From Cavenderia fasciculata (lineage: Eukaryota > Evosea > Eumycetozoa > Acytosteliales > Cavenderiaceae), in NCBI RefSeq assembly GCF_000203815.1, contig NW_004457703.1, positions 1 through 64,000 of the forward strand: 64,000 nucleotides of DNA. The letters run 5' to 3'. The first letter of the stretch is position 1, and the number at the start of each line of letters is the position of its first letter. The notes beneath the pieces were generated by a model. That model did no database searches and was not told the origin of the DNA. It worked only from the letters and a program-made list of their open reading frames with translations. The translations under genes and the position numbers were made by a program. Shown here one piece after another: positions 47,543 to 58,919 of this stretch.

Positions 47543-49256
47543 TTATTCTTCATCAGAATCTTGGTCATTCTCTTGGTGAATATTTCCTTCAGTATCGCCA
47601 GTTTGTGGAGGAGTGGCTTGTTTGACGTCGAGTTGGGAAATAAGGATTCTTACATTCTTGGAGACATTTTTAATTTCATCCAACACTTGTTCGTTGTTCC
47701 AATTCTTTGATTTGAACATATCATACAAGGCAGGTGAAGTGCACAAGATAGAGGTGGCAGGTCTGTTGTACTCTGGGGCAGAAGTGGTCAAACGAGTGAC
47801 ATTGTCTTCGAGAAGGTGGAACTGCAATGTCTTTTGGTTGTTGCGATAGATTGATACCTTTTGGATGATGAGTGATTCGACGATAAAGAGATTCGAGTCT
47901 GGGATTTGGTAGGTGTTGTTGCCGTTGGAGTTTTTAAAGATGTGAATAGAAGAGAGGAATTGCTTCAATCTGTCACTGTGTGGGTGTGATTCAAGTGGTG
48001 CCTTTGAAAGGGTGTCGATCGAAATTCTCAAATCAAAGTGTCCTTGTTTGCTGAGTTGTGGAAGGAGTACCTTGGCATTGATGTGGTGTGTTTGTTTGTA
48101 GAGGGTTGGGTTCACAAATCTGTATTCAACAGAACTAGATGGACTGCCTGCAGCAGCGGCGGTACTAGTTGATGAGGTGGCAGAAGAAGACGAGTTTGAT
48201 GTTGCAGAGTTGGCACTATTCGATGGTGAGGAAGGTGAAACTACCTTTTCTTCGAAACATTTGATGGTGAGAATATCAAGAGTGTCAGTGTCGAGAAGAG
48301 TTACAAGAACGTATGGCTTCTTTTCCTTGAAAAGGTTGTGAGTGTGTACAAATGACTCTGAGATGCATGTACTGTTTTGAAAGACAGAATCGAGTGACTC
48401 TGTGAGAAGCTCGTATTTGTCTGCCGTCATTGCTGGTGATGGAATTTCATTGCTGTTGAGGAACCAAATCTTGCCTGCCTTGACATCGACAAATGGAATA
48501 TTGTTTGTCTTTTCTATAGATAGTGTACTAAAAATCTCATTGAAACGTCCAACAAATTGTGGTTCATGTGTTCTCACAATCTCTTGGATATCGATATTGT
48601 CCTCTGTCGTAGAGGTGGTACTAGTCGATGATGATGATGATGACGACGATGACGACGATGCTTGGGATGCCTTGTTTTCAAACAAGACGACAGCATAGTT
48701 TGGTTGGTGAACAAACTTTAATCTTTGATCTCCCTTGTAATCTACCAATGATAAGTATTTGGCCTAAGTAAGTAAAAAATAAATAAAAATAAAATAGATT
48801 ATTAAGAAGAGTAATAAATATTATTAAATGGGTTGGAACAACTTACAGAAGTGTTTTTCAACTTTAAAACAATTTCTTTGGCTCTTTCCAATTGTTGAGC
48901 GTCTGGACATTTAATGACAGCAGTTGTTTTGAAGATTTTGAGTCTGGCATTGGTGGCCTTGTTGATAAGACCCCACAATGATCCTTTGACTCCAATGATT
49001 GCACCTCCACTAAATGTTGGAATGTTGACAAAGGTCTTTAACATTTTTCCGCCAAAGTGTGGGAAATAAGAAGAAGACGACGAGGATCCACCTCTATAGC
49101 CACCTCTGAATCCGCCACGACTGCCTCTTCCTCCACGGTTTGAGCCACGATTTCCAGAGGGACCTCCTCTTGGACTGTAGTTTGATTGGAATCCACCTCT
49201 AAATGGTTTTCCAGATGATGATTGTTGTTGTAATGGCTGTTGTTGTTGTTGTTGTG

Positions 49257-49288
<32 letters not shown>

Positions 49289-49623
49289 GGTTGTTGATGT
49301 TGATGTTGTTGTAGTTGTTGTGGTTGCAGTTGTTGTTGTTGTTGCAATGGTTGTGAGTTAAAATATGATTGTTGTTGGACAATATCATCCATCATTGGGT
49401 GTTGTTGTTGTTGAAAAGGGGCAGATGATTGTTGTTGTTGTTGGGGTTGTTGTGATTGATCTATATGACCACCAGTGTGTTGTCCTCCACCTCTTGGACC
49501 ATATCTCTTTGTGCCCCTCATGTGAAATCGGCCATATTGATATCCTCCATCTCTTCCATTACCACCTCCATTGTTATTATTTATATTGTTGTTGTTGTTG
49601 TTGTTGTTATTATTGGTGTTCAT
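47543..49623 (-). CDS. RGG-box, KH-like RNA-binding protein
   Basis: Exons 49623-48847 and 48763-47543, in phase, 665 residues. The start is poly-Asn, then Gly/Arg-rich blocks (GGNGRDGG; RGSNRGGRGSRGGFRGGYRG) flanking a Gln/His-rich stretch. A KH-like segment follows: FSGGAIIGVKGSLWGLINKA and RLKIFKTTAVIKCPDAQQLE. The GVKGSLW core stands where KH domains have GxxG. The C-terminal 400 residues look folded (FVDVKAGKIWFLNS; YKQTHHINAKVLLPQLSKQG) with Ser/Thr/Ala runs and an acidic end (DQDSDEE). I do not recognise that domain. An RNA role is inferred from the RGG and KH-like parts. Confidence 0.8.
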
Positions 49624-49984
49624 TGTTTAAAAGAAGAAGAGAGAAGAAGAAGAAGAAGAAGAATGATTTATTGTTATTATTTATTTATTATTGTTATTAT
49701 AAAAAGTTTCTTTGTTGATGATATTAAAAGTTATGATTTTTTCTATATAATTTTATTTTTTTCTATCAATAGTTGTTATTTGTATTGTTATCTTTTTTAA
49801 TTGTTATTTCCTTCAAAAGAAACTGTTATTCTCTTCTTTTGTTGTTATCTCTTTTTTATTATTATTATTGTTATTGTTCAACAACACAAAAAAGCTTTTT
49901 TTTGATGTGATGATGTTCATGCCCCCCCCCAGTGAAAAATTCTTCTTCATTTTTTAAATTAAAATTTTTTTTTTTTAATTAAAT
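49624..49984. other. Intergenic region, promoter side of the RGG/KH gene
   Basis: Between the RGG/KH start and the IRE1 stop. GAA/CTT repeats near 49630-49660, T/A-rich DNA and a 10-base C run near 49922. No gene seen. Confidence 0.55.
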
Positions 49985-52900
49985 TTATTTGATAATGGTT
50001 GTTGGATCAACATAAAATTGTTTAAAGTAGGGTTCATTCTTTAGATGTTTTTCGATAAATAAATAGGTAGACATGATCAAACGAGGGAATCTTGTTTTAA
50101 AGTAGTCGAGGAAACCATCTGGTAAATCACCAAGACATTGTTGTACGTCTTGTGGAAGGTCTCTATAGTGGTTAAATTTGTTTCTAATGACTCTGAGAAG
50201 ATCTCGAACACTTTTACCATTGTATTTTCTGTAACGACCTATATTATCGATGAATAATTGATCCAAGAGACCCCACCATTCAGTATCTCTATTCTGTAAT
50301 ACTTGGTCGATAAGTAGATCTAGATCGGTTACCAATGGACTAGATGGTTTTTCAAATTCTAAATAATCAGATGCTGCCACCAAAAATGATAATTGTTTGT
50401 GTGAATTCCAAAAGAATGGATGTGATTCACATTCTAATATCGTTGGTCTAAAGGTAGATGAAATATTAATTATTAATATTAATATATATATATATAAATA
50501 TATTCGTATTTACTAGTAATAGAATAGTTACCTTTTATCTGGTTCAAATTGTATCATTGATGAAACTAAATGATGAAGTTCACCAAGATGTTCAATTGCT
50601 TCAATGTCATACTTATTTTTTAATACATTCTTTTCACGATTGAAACGTCCTCCAAATGGATTACTGCCAGTGACCAAGTAGTAAATGACACATCCCATTG
50701 AAAAAATGTCTACTTTTTTCGTACTTTTGTTGCTACCATTTAAATACTCTGCAGGTTGCCAACCGTAGCTGTCACTGGCAAACGTCAAAGAATGATCGTC
50801 CTTGTCCAAAGCCTTTCCTAGTCCCATATCTGATATCTTTACACGATTGTTTGGATCAATGAGGATATTTTGAGGTTTAATATCACGATGAATAATATTT
50901 AGAGAGTGTAAATGACTCAATCCCGATAATAAATCCATTATCATCCTTTTCATTAAATCTGTAATGATTATCTTTTGTTGTTGGGTTGATTTTCCTGTTG
51001 GTTGTTGCGAATGTGGTGGTGGTGGTGGTTTACCTCCTGTAACACCTTTAGAGGTTAAATTTTCTTCTATTGCTTGATCCAAACTTTTTGTACAATAAGA
51101 TAGTGCCAAATATATAAATTCGCTATCTTCTTCTTTGGCGTGGTATCTAACGACATTTAAATGTTCATCAGAGTGCAGTAATAGGGAAACTTCCCTATCG
51201 GCAAATTTAATAAATTGTTTAAGCATTCTCTTGATGGCTACTTTTCTGCCCTCTAAAAAACCTTCATACACCACAGTGCCACAACTTCCAGTTCCCAAAA
51301 CATTATTAGACATTGTAAGTTTACCAATCTTTACATTTCCATTTTCTAATATAATTCTTGTGCTATATTCCAGTTGTTGAATATTGGTTGTTGTTGTACT
51401 TGTTACCAATTCTTCCTCTAGCATTTCTTGAATCTCTTCCTTTTCCTTTTCCTCTTTTTCTTCTTCCTCTTGTTCCACCTCAATTTGATGTTGATGTTGT
51501 TGTTGTTGTTGTTTTCTTTTGTTTTTTTTTTTACTTGGAGTTGATGGTGTCTTGTTTGGTTTTCCTTTTTTTGGGCCTCCAAATCAAAGACTTTGTTATA
51601 AAAGTGGCACTTGCCAACAGTATCAATAATAATGTGTTTACCTGATAATTATCTGTAATCAGTTTAATGAATGCGTTTTGGTTGTCTTGTTGATTATTTT
51701 GGTTGTTTTGCGTATGATTATCGTTGTCACTAATAACTCTTGTGCCATTATCTTCGCTACCATCACCAATTGCCAAGGGATCTTGTCCACCGTTATCGGT
51801 TCTTTGGTTTTTATCGTTTGATGTAATGTAAAAGTGTCCATCATAACTATCAAAAATAAAGGTAGGCATCCAACCAGAGGGTACTAGTCCTGAATTGTCG
51901 TTGTTGGTACCAGCCGATATAAAAGGTGCAAATGGATTGTCGGCAGACAATATTCTAGTAAATTCGAGTGGTTCCAATATATTTTGTGATTTTGAAAAGG
52001 CGTATATAGATAGTGGTGGAGATGGAAGTATTGATTCCCAATAAGAGTTTGATGACAACACACTACTCTTTTTAACAAAGAGTTTATATAGAGAGTTCAT
52101 TGGATAGACCTGAATCGTTCCTTTTAGTTCAAACTTTTTCGTTGATGTTGACTCTGTTTCTTGTTGTTGATTTACTCTTTTTACAGATTGGTGGAATGGT
52201 TTGTACTCTCCAATTGATATGTTCCATTTTTCTACACCAGTTGTTGGATCTATAGCAATGACTTTGTAATCTGATCTTACAAATATCAATACATTATTTT
52301 TTCCATCTTGATTGTCGCTGTTGGCACCAGAGTCGTCACATACGCCACTCATGCTCGAGCATCCTTCCCATTCACCATTGTGTCTTAGAGTCTTTAGTAG
52401 CTTTCCAGTGGTAGCATCGACTACCATAACAGTGGTTGCTTTACTTCCAACAAATAGAGTATCTTGATCGTCGACAGAACTTTGTTGAAATGGTGAAGAG
52501 TTTACAATATCAAACAATGAATAGGGAAGCTTTTGTATGCCACTGTCTTTTGAATAAATATAAAATTCACCACTTCCATCTATATTTGGTATGTATAGTT
52601 GTTGATTATTATTATTATTTTGGTTTGTGGTAGTGGTGGTAGAGATAACGTCATATGACGACGATGTAACAATATCATTATCACTTGATTGATCAAAGAA
52701 ATCGTTATCATTATCACTATCATTGTCTACTCGCTGTTGTTGTTGTTGTTGTGGTTGTTGTTGTTGATTAAATGTTTGAGATGTTGAATAGAGAGAGTGT
52801 CCTTCATCTATAATCCAATTTAACATTCCATTGTCATATTTGAAAGAATATATACTCCCATCCATTGTACTAACAATTAAATCTCTAAAAATAAAAGATC

Positions 52901-53161
52901 AATTAGTGAATTTGATCAGTATAGTATAGAATAGCATAGCATAGCATAGATACTGTCAGCTGCTCAGTTGAGGTTGATTACATACAAATCGGTTGGTATA
53001 GAGCTTGAACCTTTCTTTTTTTGATTATTGTTATTGTTGTTTACATTCCTTTGCTGTTGCTGTTGTTGTTGTTGTTGTTGCTGACATTTAATGACATCTA
53101 TAAATACTGTTGATATTATAATAAAGAGTAATATCAAGGAATAATATGACTTGTTCTTCAT
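49985..53161 (-). CDS. ireA: IRE1 ER-stress sensor kinase/RNase (one frame break at a homopolymer)
   Basis: Type I ER membrane sensor of the unfolded-protein response. Exons 53161-52986, 52884-50532 and 50447-49985; 996 residues if one base is removed from the T7 run 51566-51572. Exon 1 carries a signal peptide (LILLFIIISTVFIDVIKC). The lumenal domain has STMDGSIYSFKYDNGMLNW and VGSKATTVMVVDATTGKLLK. The membrane segment is VNTLLLILLASATFITKSLI, followed by a Lys-rich stop-transfer. Kinase motifs: GTGSCGTVVYEG, VAIKRM, IIHRDIKPQNILI and ISDMGLGKA (DMG rather than DFG). Exon 3 has the KEN RNase domain: HPFFWNSHKQLSFLVAASDY, YRKYNGKSVRDLLRVIRNK and the catalytic-region FNHYRDLPQDVQ. Pro/Gln-rich inserts are dictyostelid-like. 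Confidence 0.92.
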
Positions 53162-53478
53162 TGTAAAGAGACCCTTTGATGGGGTTGAGATATATAATTT
53201 ATGTACAAGGTTGATTTATATTGGTTTATATCTCGAGAAACCAATATCAAACTATATATATATATAAAAGATAATGTATTCTTCTTCTTCTTCTAATAAT
53301 AAATAATAATAAATAATTTAAATGCGCACTTATATTGCCCTTCTTTGTTTTGTTCAGAAAGAGGTGAGTCAGCAAAAATTGCTCAATTTCAGAACAACAA
53401 CAAAACTATTTTTTTATTATTATTAATAATAATATTATTTGGTCAACGATTTTCTTTAATCAAATCTTGATCAAATTA
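53162..53478. other. Promoter region of IRE1, 3' side of COPE
   Basis: 317 bp, AT-rich with TTC repeats (about 53280-53295), TA repeats and ATT runs. No gene or known stress element recognised. Confidence 0.5.
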
Positions 53479-54192
53479 TTAACCGAATCTTGATTTACAT
53501 CTATCAAAGGTACTGTCTGCATGGTTTAATTGTTCTAACCATAAATAGTTTGGTGAAGATGATTTGAGTTGACTGGAAAATAGAAAAAAAGACAGGAATG
53601 TTAGTGATTCTACCATTGGTAAATCAAAGGATTTGAAATGGAATAAGTTTACCTTTGATAACGATTGATAATATCGATTGGTTTCTTCATGTGAATGTAA
53701 CAAGTGATAAGGTTTGAAATGGTTGCTGGATCCTTTGAATTCTTTTCAATCGATTGTAATAATGTTTGTTCAGCCTTTTCGAATCTCTTTAACATTAATT
53801 CACAAACTGCACGAGAGTTTAGTAATAATGATGTTGTTCCATATTTCTCTGACAATTCTTCATAGATTGCCAATGCTTCCTTTACTTTATCATCTCCCTA
53901 TTTTTTGGAAAAAGAAAATAAGTAATGAATTAATTGGTTACTAGTTGTGTGGATTAAACTATATAGTTGGGATAGAGATAGTTACTTGAGTGATCAATAT
54001 TAATGCATTTGAAAATAATGATGGTGTGGCATCAACATCAATCTGTTTCATTTGACTGTATTGCTTCTCTGCCAAATCCAATCTATCGATTTTCAAATAA
54101 CTTTGAACCAATAATGACATACTACAATATTTTATATATATATATCGATAGTTGTTAGTTTAGATTAGACATTTAGAGTTTGATTTGTAAGG

Positions 54193-54266
<74 letters not shown>

Positions 54267-54682
54267 AAATACCATTCAAGATTATCAGTTTTATGTAAAA
54301 TACGTAGTGTCTCTTCAAAGTTTTGTTGTTCATAGTGAATAGAAGCAATTAAAAGTTGGGCAATTGGTGTAGTATTGTTGAGTTGGTTTTCAATCTGTTT
54401 AATAGAGTTTAAAACTTGTTCTTTGTTGTTGTTGTTGTTTGAAAGATATTGAGCAAAGTAACGAATTGATTGAAGTGTAATATCATTGTTGCCTTCTTTC
54501 AACTCTGACAATACTAGAGAGTAATTCTCTTGAGCAATATAACTTCTGTAGAGGAATGCATCTGCTTCCAACTTTTGTTGATCGTTTTTAATTTGCTTGT
54601 ATCTCTTGTTTACTTCATTGATTGCTCCTTGATAATTGCCCAAGTAATAATAATTCTTTGCTTCAAATAATATATCTCCCAT
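53479..54682 (-). CDS. copE: Coatomer subunit epsilon (epsilon-COP)
   Basis: COPI vesicle coat subunit. Four exons (54682-54273, 54121-53986, 53897-53653, 53572-53479), in phase, 294 residues, the normal family length. It is an all-helical TPR-like protein: FEAKNYYYLGNYQGAINEVN, EADAFLYRSYIAQENYSLVL and FEETLRILHKTDNLEWCMSL (across the first join). Then LVQSYLKIDRLDLAEKQYSQ, DATPSLFSNALILI, TSLLLNSRAVCELMLKRFEK, AEQTLLQSIEKNSKDPATIS and the C-terminal FDRCKSRFG. Intron 1 holds a GATT repeat that extends the first frame with spurious Ile-Asn-Gln-Ser repeats. Confidence 0.94.
54195..54266. repeat. (GATT)n tetranucleotide repeat
   Basis: About 18 exact GATT units in COPE intron 1, starting only a few bases from the 5' splice site at 54273. 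Confidence 0.95.
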
Positions 54683-54903
54683 CTTTCTTCTTCTTCTTCT
54701 TAATATTACAACTGATCTTCTATCTATCTATCTATCTATCTATTACTTATCTATTCTAATATTAAAACTACTATTGTCTTATGATGATTCACCAAAATCA
54801 TTTTTTAGGTTTTTTTTTTTTTTTTAATATTATCTTGTCTCCAACAAAGGAAGCTCTTGAAGTTCAAAATTTAATATATAAATATAATTTTTGAGACATC
54901 TAG

Positions 54904-56094
54904 ATGTTTCTAATACGAAATTGCTTTAAATCATCTTCTTTAGTATTGTTAACTTCAAAGAGGAGCGCAACAAACAACATCAATAGCACAACAACAACAA
55001 CAACAATAACAAGAAATATTGTCAATTGTTACACTTCTACGCAATTAACAACTTGTACAAAAGAATTAAGTCATTCAAGAATGGGAAACTGGTATTCAAC
55101 AACTACTGCTACTAATGATGAATCTCAAAATGATGATAGTCAACAAAGGGATCTGTCAGAACAAGAAGGACAAGAAGAGTTAGATATCACACCAGTGTCA
55201 TCTGATATTAAAAAGATAAAGATCTATACAAAGACTGGTGATAAAGGTACTAGTAGTCTTTTTAATGGTGAAAGAAGACCAAAAGATGATACTGTATTTA
55301 ATGTATTGGGTTCATTGGATGAATTGTCTGCTCATATTGGGTGCGTATAAAAACAATGATATATTATCATTATAATCATGATTATTGACATCAATATCCT
55401 TAATCCTACCTACTACTTAATAGAATGGCTGTTGAATATTGTAAATTGAAAAAGAATAAGAGATTAATAGAAAAGATACCAGAACTTGAAGAGGTACGTA
55501 AATTGTTATATTTAAATATACTCAATCATAAATAATAATAATAATAATTCTATTTTTTTTTTTATTAAAGATTCAATGTTTATTGTTTGATTTAGGATCA
55601 CACATTGCAACACCAAGAACCGAAGGATCATCATCTTCAATGCATTTAGCTAGAACAGAATTTAGTGAAACTCATGTAGAAAAGATAGAGTTGGCTATCG
55701 ACGAAATGGATAAATACTTGGCACCCTTGAAGAATTTTATTTTACCTGTATGTCACCACTAGAAAAAAAAAAGAAAAGACTACTTACTAATAATAATTAT
55801 TATTATTATTTATACAACAACAACAACAACAACAAAAAGGGAGGAGGATTAGAATCATCACAATTCCATATTTGTAGAGCAGTTTGTAGAAGAACAGAGA
55901 GAGATATGTCACCATTATTAAGAGAGTCAGCCATCGACGAGACGGCACCCAAATTTATCAATAGATTATCAGATTACTTTTTTGCAGTATCACGATACTG
56001 TTCATTGGTTACCAATCATCCAGAATCTGTTTACAAATTGCCAAAAGACAGAGACTCTAATAACAAGTACCAACGTAAAATTGAAGTTCATTAA
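54904..56094 (+). CDS. Cob(I)alamin adenosyltransferase, mitochondrial (MMAB/PduO type)
   Basis: Makes adenosylcobalamin for methylmalonyl-CoA mutase. Four exons (54904-55340, 55424-55493, 55571-55747, 55840-56094), in phase, 312 residues. The N-terminus [20 protein letters not shown] resembles a mitochondrial presequence. The conserved core starts [20 protein letters not shown] (the ATP-binding P-loop-like motif). It continues [13 protein letters not shown], then [33 protein letters not shown] (join of exons 3 and 4), CRRTERDM and [14 protein letters not shown]. The first donor is GTGCGT, less usual than GTAAGT but the only phase-consistent choice. Confidence 0.95.
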
Positions 56095-56159
56095 TTGATG
56101 AAAGATATATTAAAAATATATGAAACTTGGAACAAATGAATCCAAAATAAAATCAGTTT

Positions 56160-56196
<37 letters not shown>

Positions 56197-56599
56197 ACAC
56201 ATGCCTTTAAATATTTGATTACCATTTTATTTATAATTATTTATTTTATTTTGAAGGTTCAGGGCTATCCGTTATGGTAGGTTGTCTTTATAATAATGAT
56301 AATGATGATGATGATCGATAAAGAGTTGATATATTTCAAATCAGAAAGAGTATGATGATGATGATCAACACCAAATCAGTATTTCTGCTGCATGAAAACA
56401 GGTGCTGCACAAGATAGATTCATCAGTTAAAGGTGTACATTAATGCTATTCAAGGATCATCATCTCTCTCTCTACACATCCTATTTGACATCGATCAATC
56501 AATCAATCAATCATCAATCGACCCTATACTGTGAACAACCCATGCTAACATACATAACCTTTTTTTACATATCATGATGATGAATACAGATATTTCTAA
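56095..56599. other. Intergenic region with poly-A tract
   Basis: Poly-A of about 33 bases at 56161-56193, GAT repeats near 56295-56320 and 56350-56370, and TCAA repeats near 56493-56513. No gene seen; probably the leader of the following gene. Confidence 0.55.
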
Positions 56600-58883
56600 A
56601 TGAAACCATCATTACAATCGAGTAATAATCAACAGCAACAACAACAACAACAACAACAAAATTCATCTTCAATTGGTATATTAAAAACTATAACTACAAC
56701 TACAACAACAACCACAACAATAAGCAGCAGCAACAACCATAATAACAATTCAAAAAATATGATGGGACGACCACATAAACCGGCGACACTTCCATCGTCT
56801 TCGTCGACACCTCCGACGACCTCTGTGAGAGGAGCACCAAAGTTTCAGCCTATTAATTTGCCAAGTGAGCGCAGTGAAAGTGGGCACGATGAACGTCAGG
56901 CACCTTCTGTTATGTCGGTATGGGGAGGTGCAATCGTCAAGACACCGACACCTTTATCGTCAACAACAATGGGTACTACAGCAGCTTCTGGTTCACCACC
57001 ACCACCATTACCAACTACTACTACCAGTACAACCATATCATCGGCCTCATCAACCATGAGTGGAGCAGTAAATCCTCTTTCATTGTCCTCGAATAGTAAT
57101 TTTAGCAACAACAACAATACAACAACACCAACTACCTCTGTGAATAGTAATCCTTTAAATTTTTCATCATCTTTATCAACAACATCGGCAATAACCACGA
57201 CGGCTTCTACCAATAGTAGCCAGCAACAGCAAATATCACCAACCACTTCAATCCCCACAGTGGCATCAATCATTGCCCAATCCATCAGTGGATCTACAAG
57301 CCCGAATCTTTCAACATCATCATCCCTTTTACCAGCACCTTCTCATGAAGATACTCAACCTCCATCAACAACAACAACAACAACATCACAACCACCATCA
57401 ACTCCTCCATCACCATCATCATCATCATCTACAACAACTACAACATATGATTCAGATAGTCCTTTTATGTATATGAAAAAAGAAAGTAGTACAACCAGAA
57501 GCACAACCTTATTGCACACTACCAACAGTAAGTACATCACCATATGAGCTCTTTCATCACACTACTAATATCAACTCTCTCTCTCTCTCTTTTTTTTTTT
57601 TATAACAATTCTAATAGAAAATGAAGAAACGACATTAAAATCTCAAAGTGGTAAAATATATTCTTCACCTTTGGGAAACAAATCCAATTTGGCGGCAAAT
57701 GTGATGACATCACCATCATCATCATCAAATACACCAACTTCTTCCTCTTCCTCTTCTGCCAACCCAACATCTGTATCAAATAGTGCCACTCTTACAACCA
57801 CCACAACCACCACAACCACAACTACTACCACAACAACCAGTAGCTCTTCTCCTCTTAACCTTAAAAAAGATATGTTTTCTCTTGCCAATTCCGACTGGGC
57901 CAACGATGAAGATCCAATGGATTACTCCAAACCATTGGTTTTTATCGATGAAAATATAGCACAGGCAAAGGAACGTGAAAAGGAATTAAAGAGATTAGAA
58001 GAGGAGCGAGAGAGACAGAGAATTGAAGACGAGGAGAGAGAAATTCAAGAAAGAGAGCTTCGCGAGGAACAAGAAAGACAACGTATTGTTCAGGAAGAGG
58101 AAGACAGAGAAAAGCGTCGACAAGAGGAATTGCAAAGAGCCGAAGACGATCGCAAACGATCCGAGGAAGATAAAAAGAAACGTGAAGATGAACGAAAAAG
58201 ATTAAAGGACGAATGGGATCTCAAAGAGAACGAAAGAAAACATGCCGAAGTAGAAAGACTTCGTCTCAAAATGGATCAAAAAGCAGAGGAAGATCGATTG
58301 GCAAAGGAGCGTGCTTTGAACAAATTAAAGCAACTCGAACAAAAGGAAAATGAAGAAAAGGAGAGAGTACGTTTGGAACAAGAACGAGAACGCGAGCTTG
58401 AACGTGAAAGATTGGAGCGTGAAGAAAAAGAACAACGTGAACGTGAGCGTGAACGTGAAAGATTGGAGCGCGAGCGAGAATCAAGAGAAAGAAGAGATAG
58501 TTATAATCGAGATAATAGAAGAGGTGGAGCACAACAACAACAACCACCACCATCAATACAAAGAATGGACTCTAGAGGTGGGGGTGGCCGAGGTGGCTAT
58601 CCTTATCAATATAATAACAGAAGAGATGGATATGAACACGATCGTTACCACTATGAAGATCGTCACTATGAAGACGGTCGTCGTCATAGTCATGAAAGAG
58701 GAGAGCGTCATGATGAGAACAGATTTTCAAGAGATAGAAACGACTCTAGAGACTTTAGAGGCGAACACAGAGATGGTAGAGAATTGAGAGGAGATCAATT
58801 ACATTCAAATAACCACATCATGACTTCTCCTACATCTATTGGAGTAGAAAAGGACAAAAATCGTGATTCAAAGGAAAGAGTTG

Positions 58884-58919
<36 letters not shown>

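Noticed and set aside
51566-51625. A 34-nt intron explaining the IRE1 frame change
   Set aside because: Phase would fit, but it is shorter than any other intron here and would remove half of the membrane helix.
54160-54348. Ile-Asn-Gln-Ser repeat protein
   Set aside because: GATT repeat in COPE intron 1. The true exon ends at 54273 with a GTATTT donor.
57643-57903. Poly-Val frame on the minus strand
   Set aside because: Shadow of the ACA/ACC threonine run of the PRRC2-like gene.
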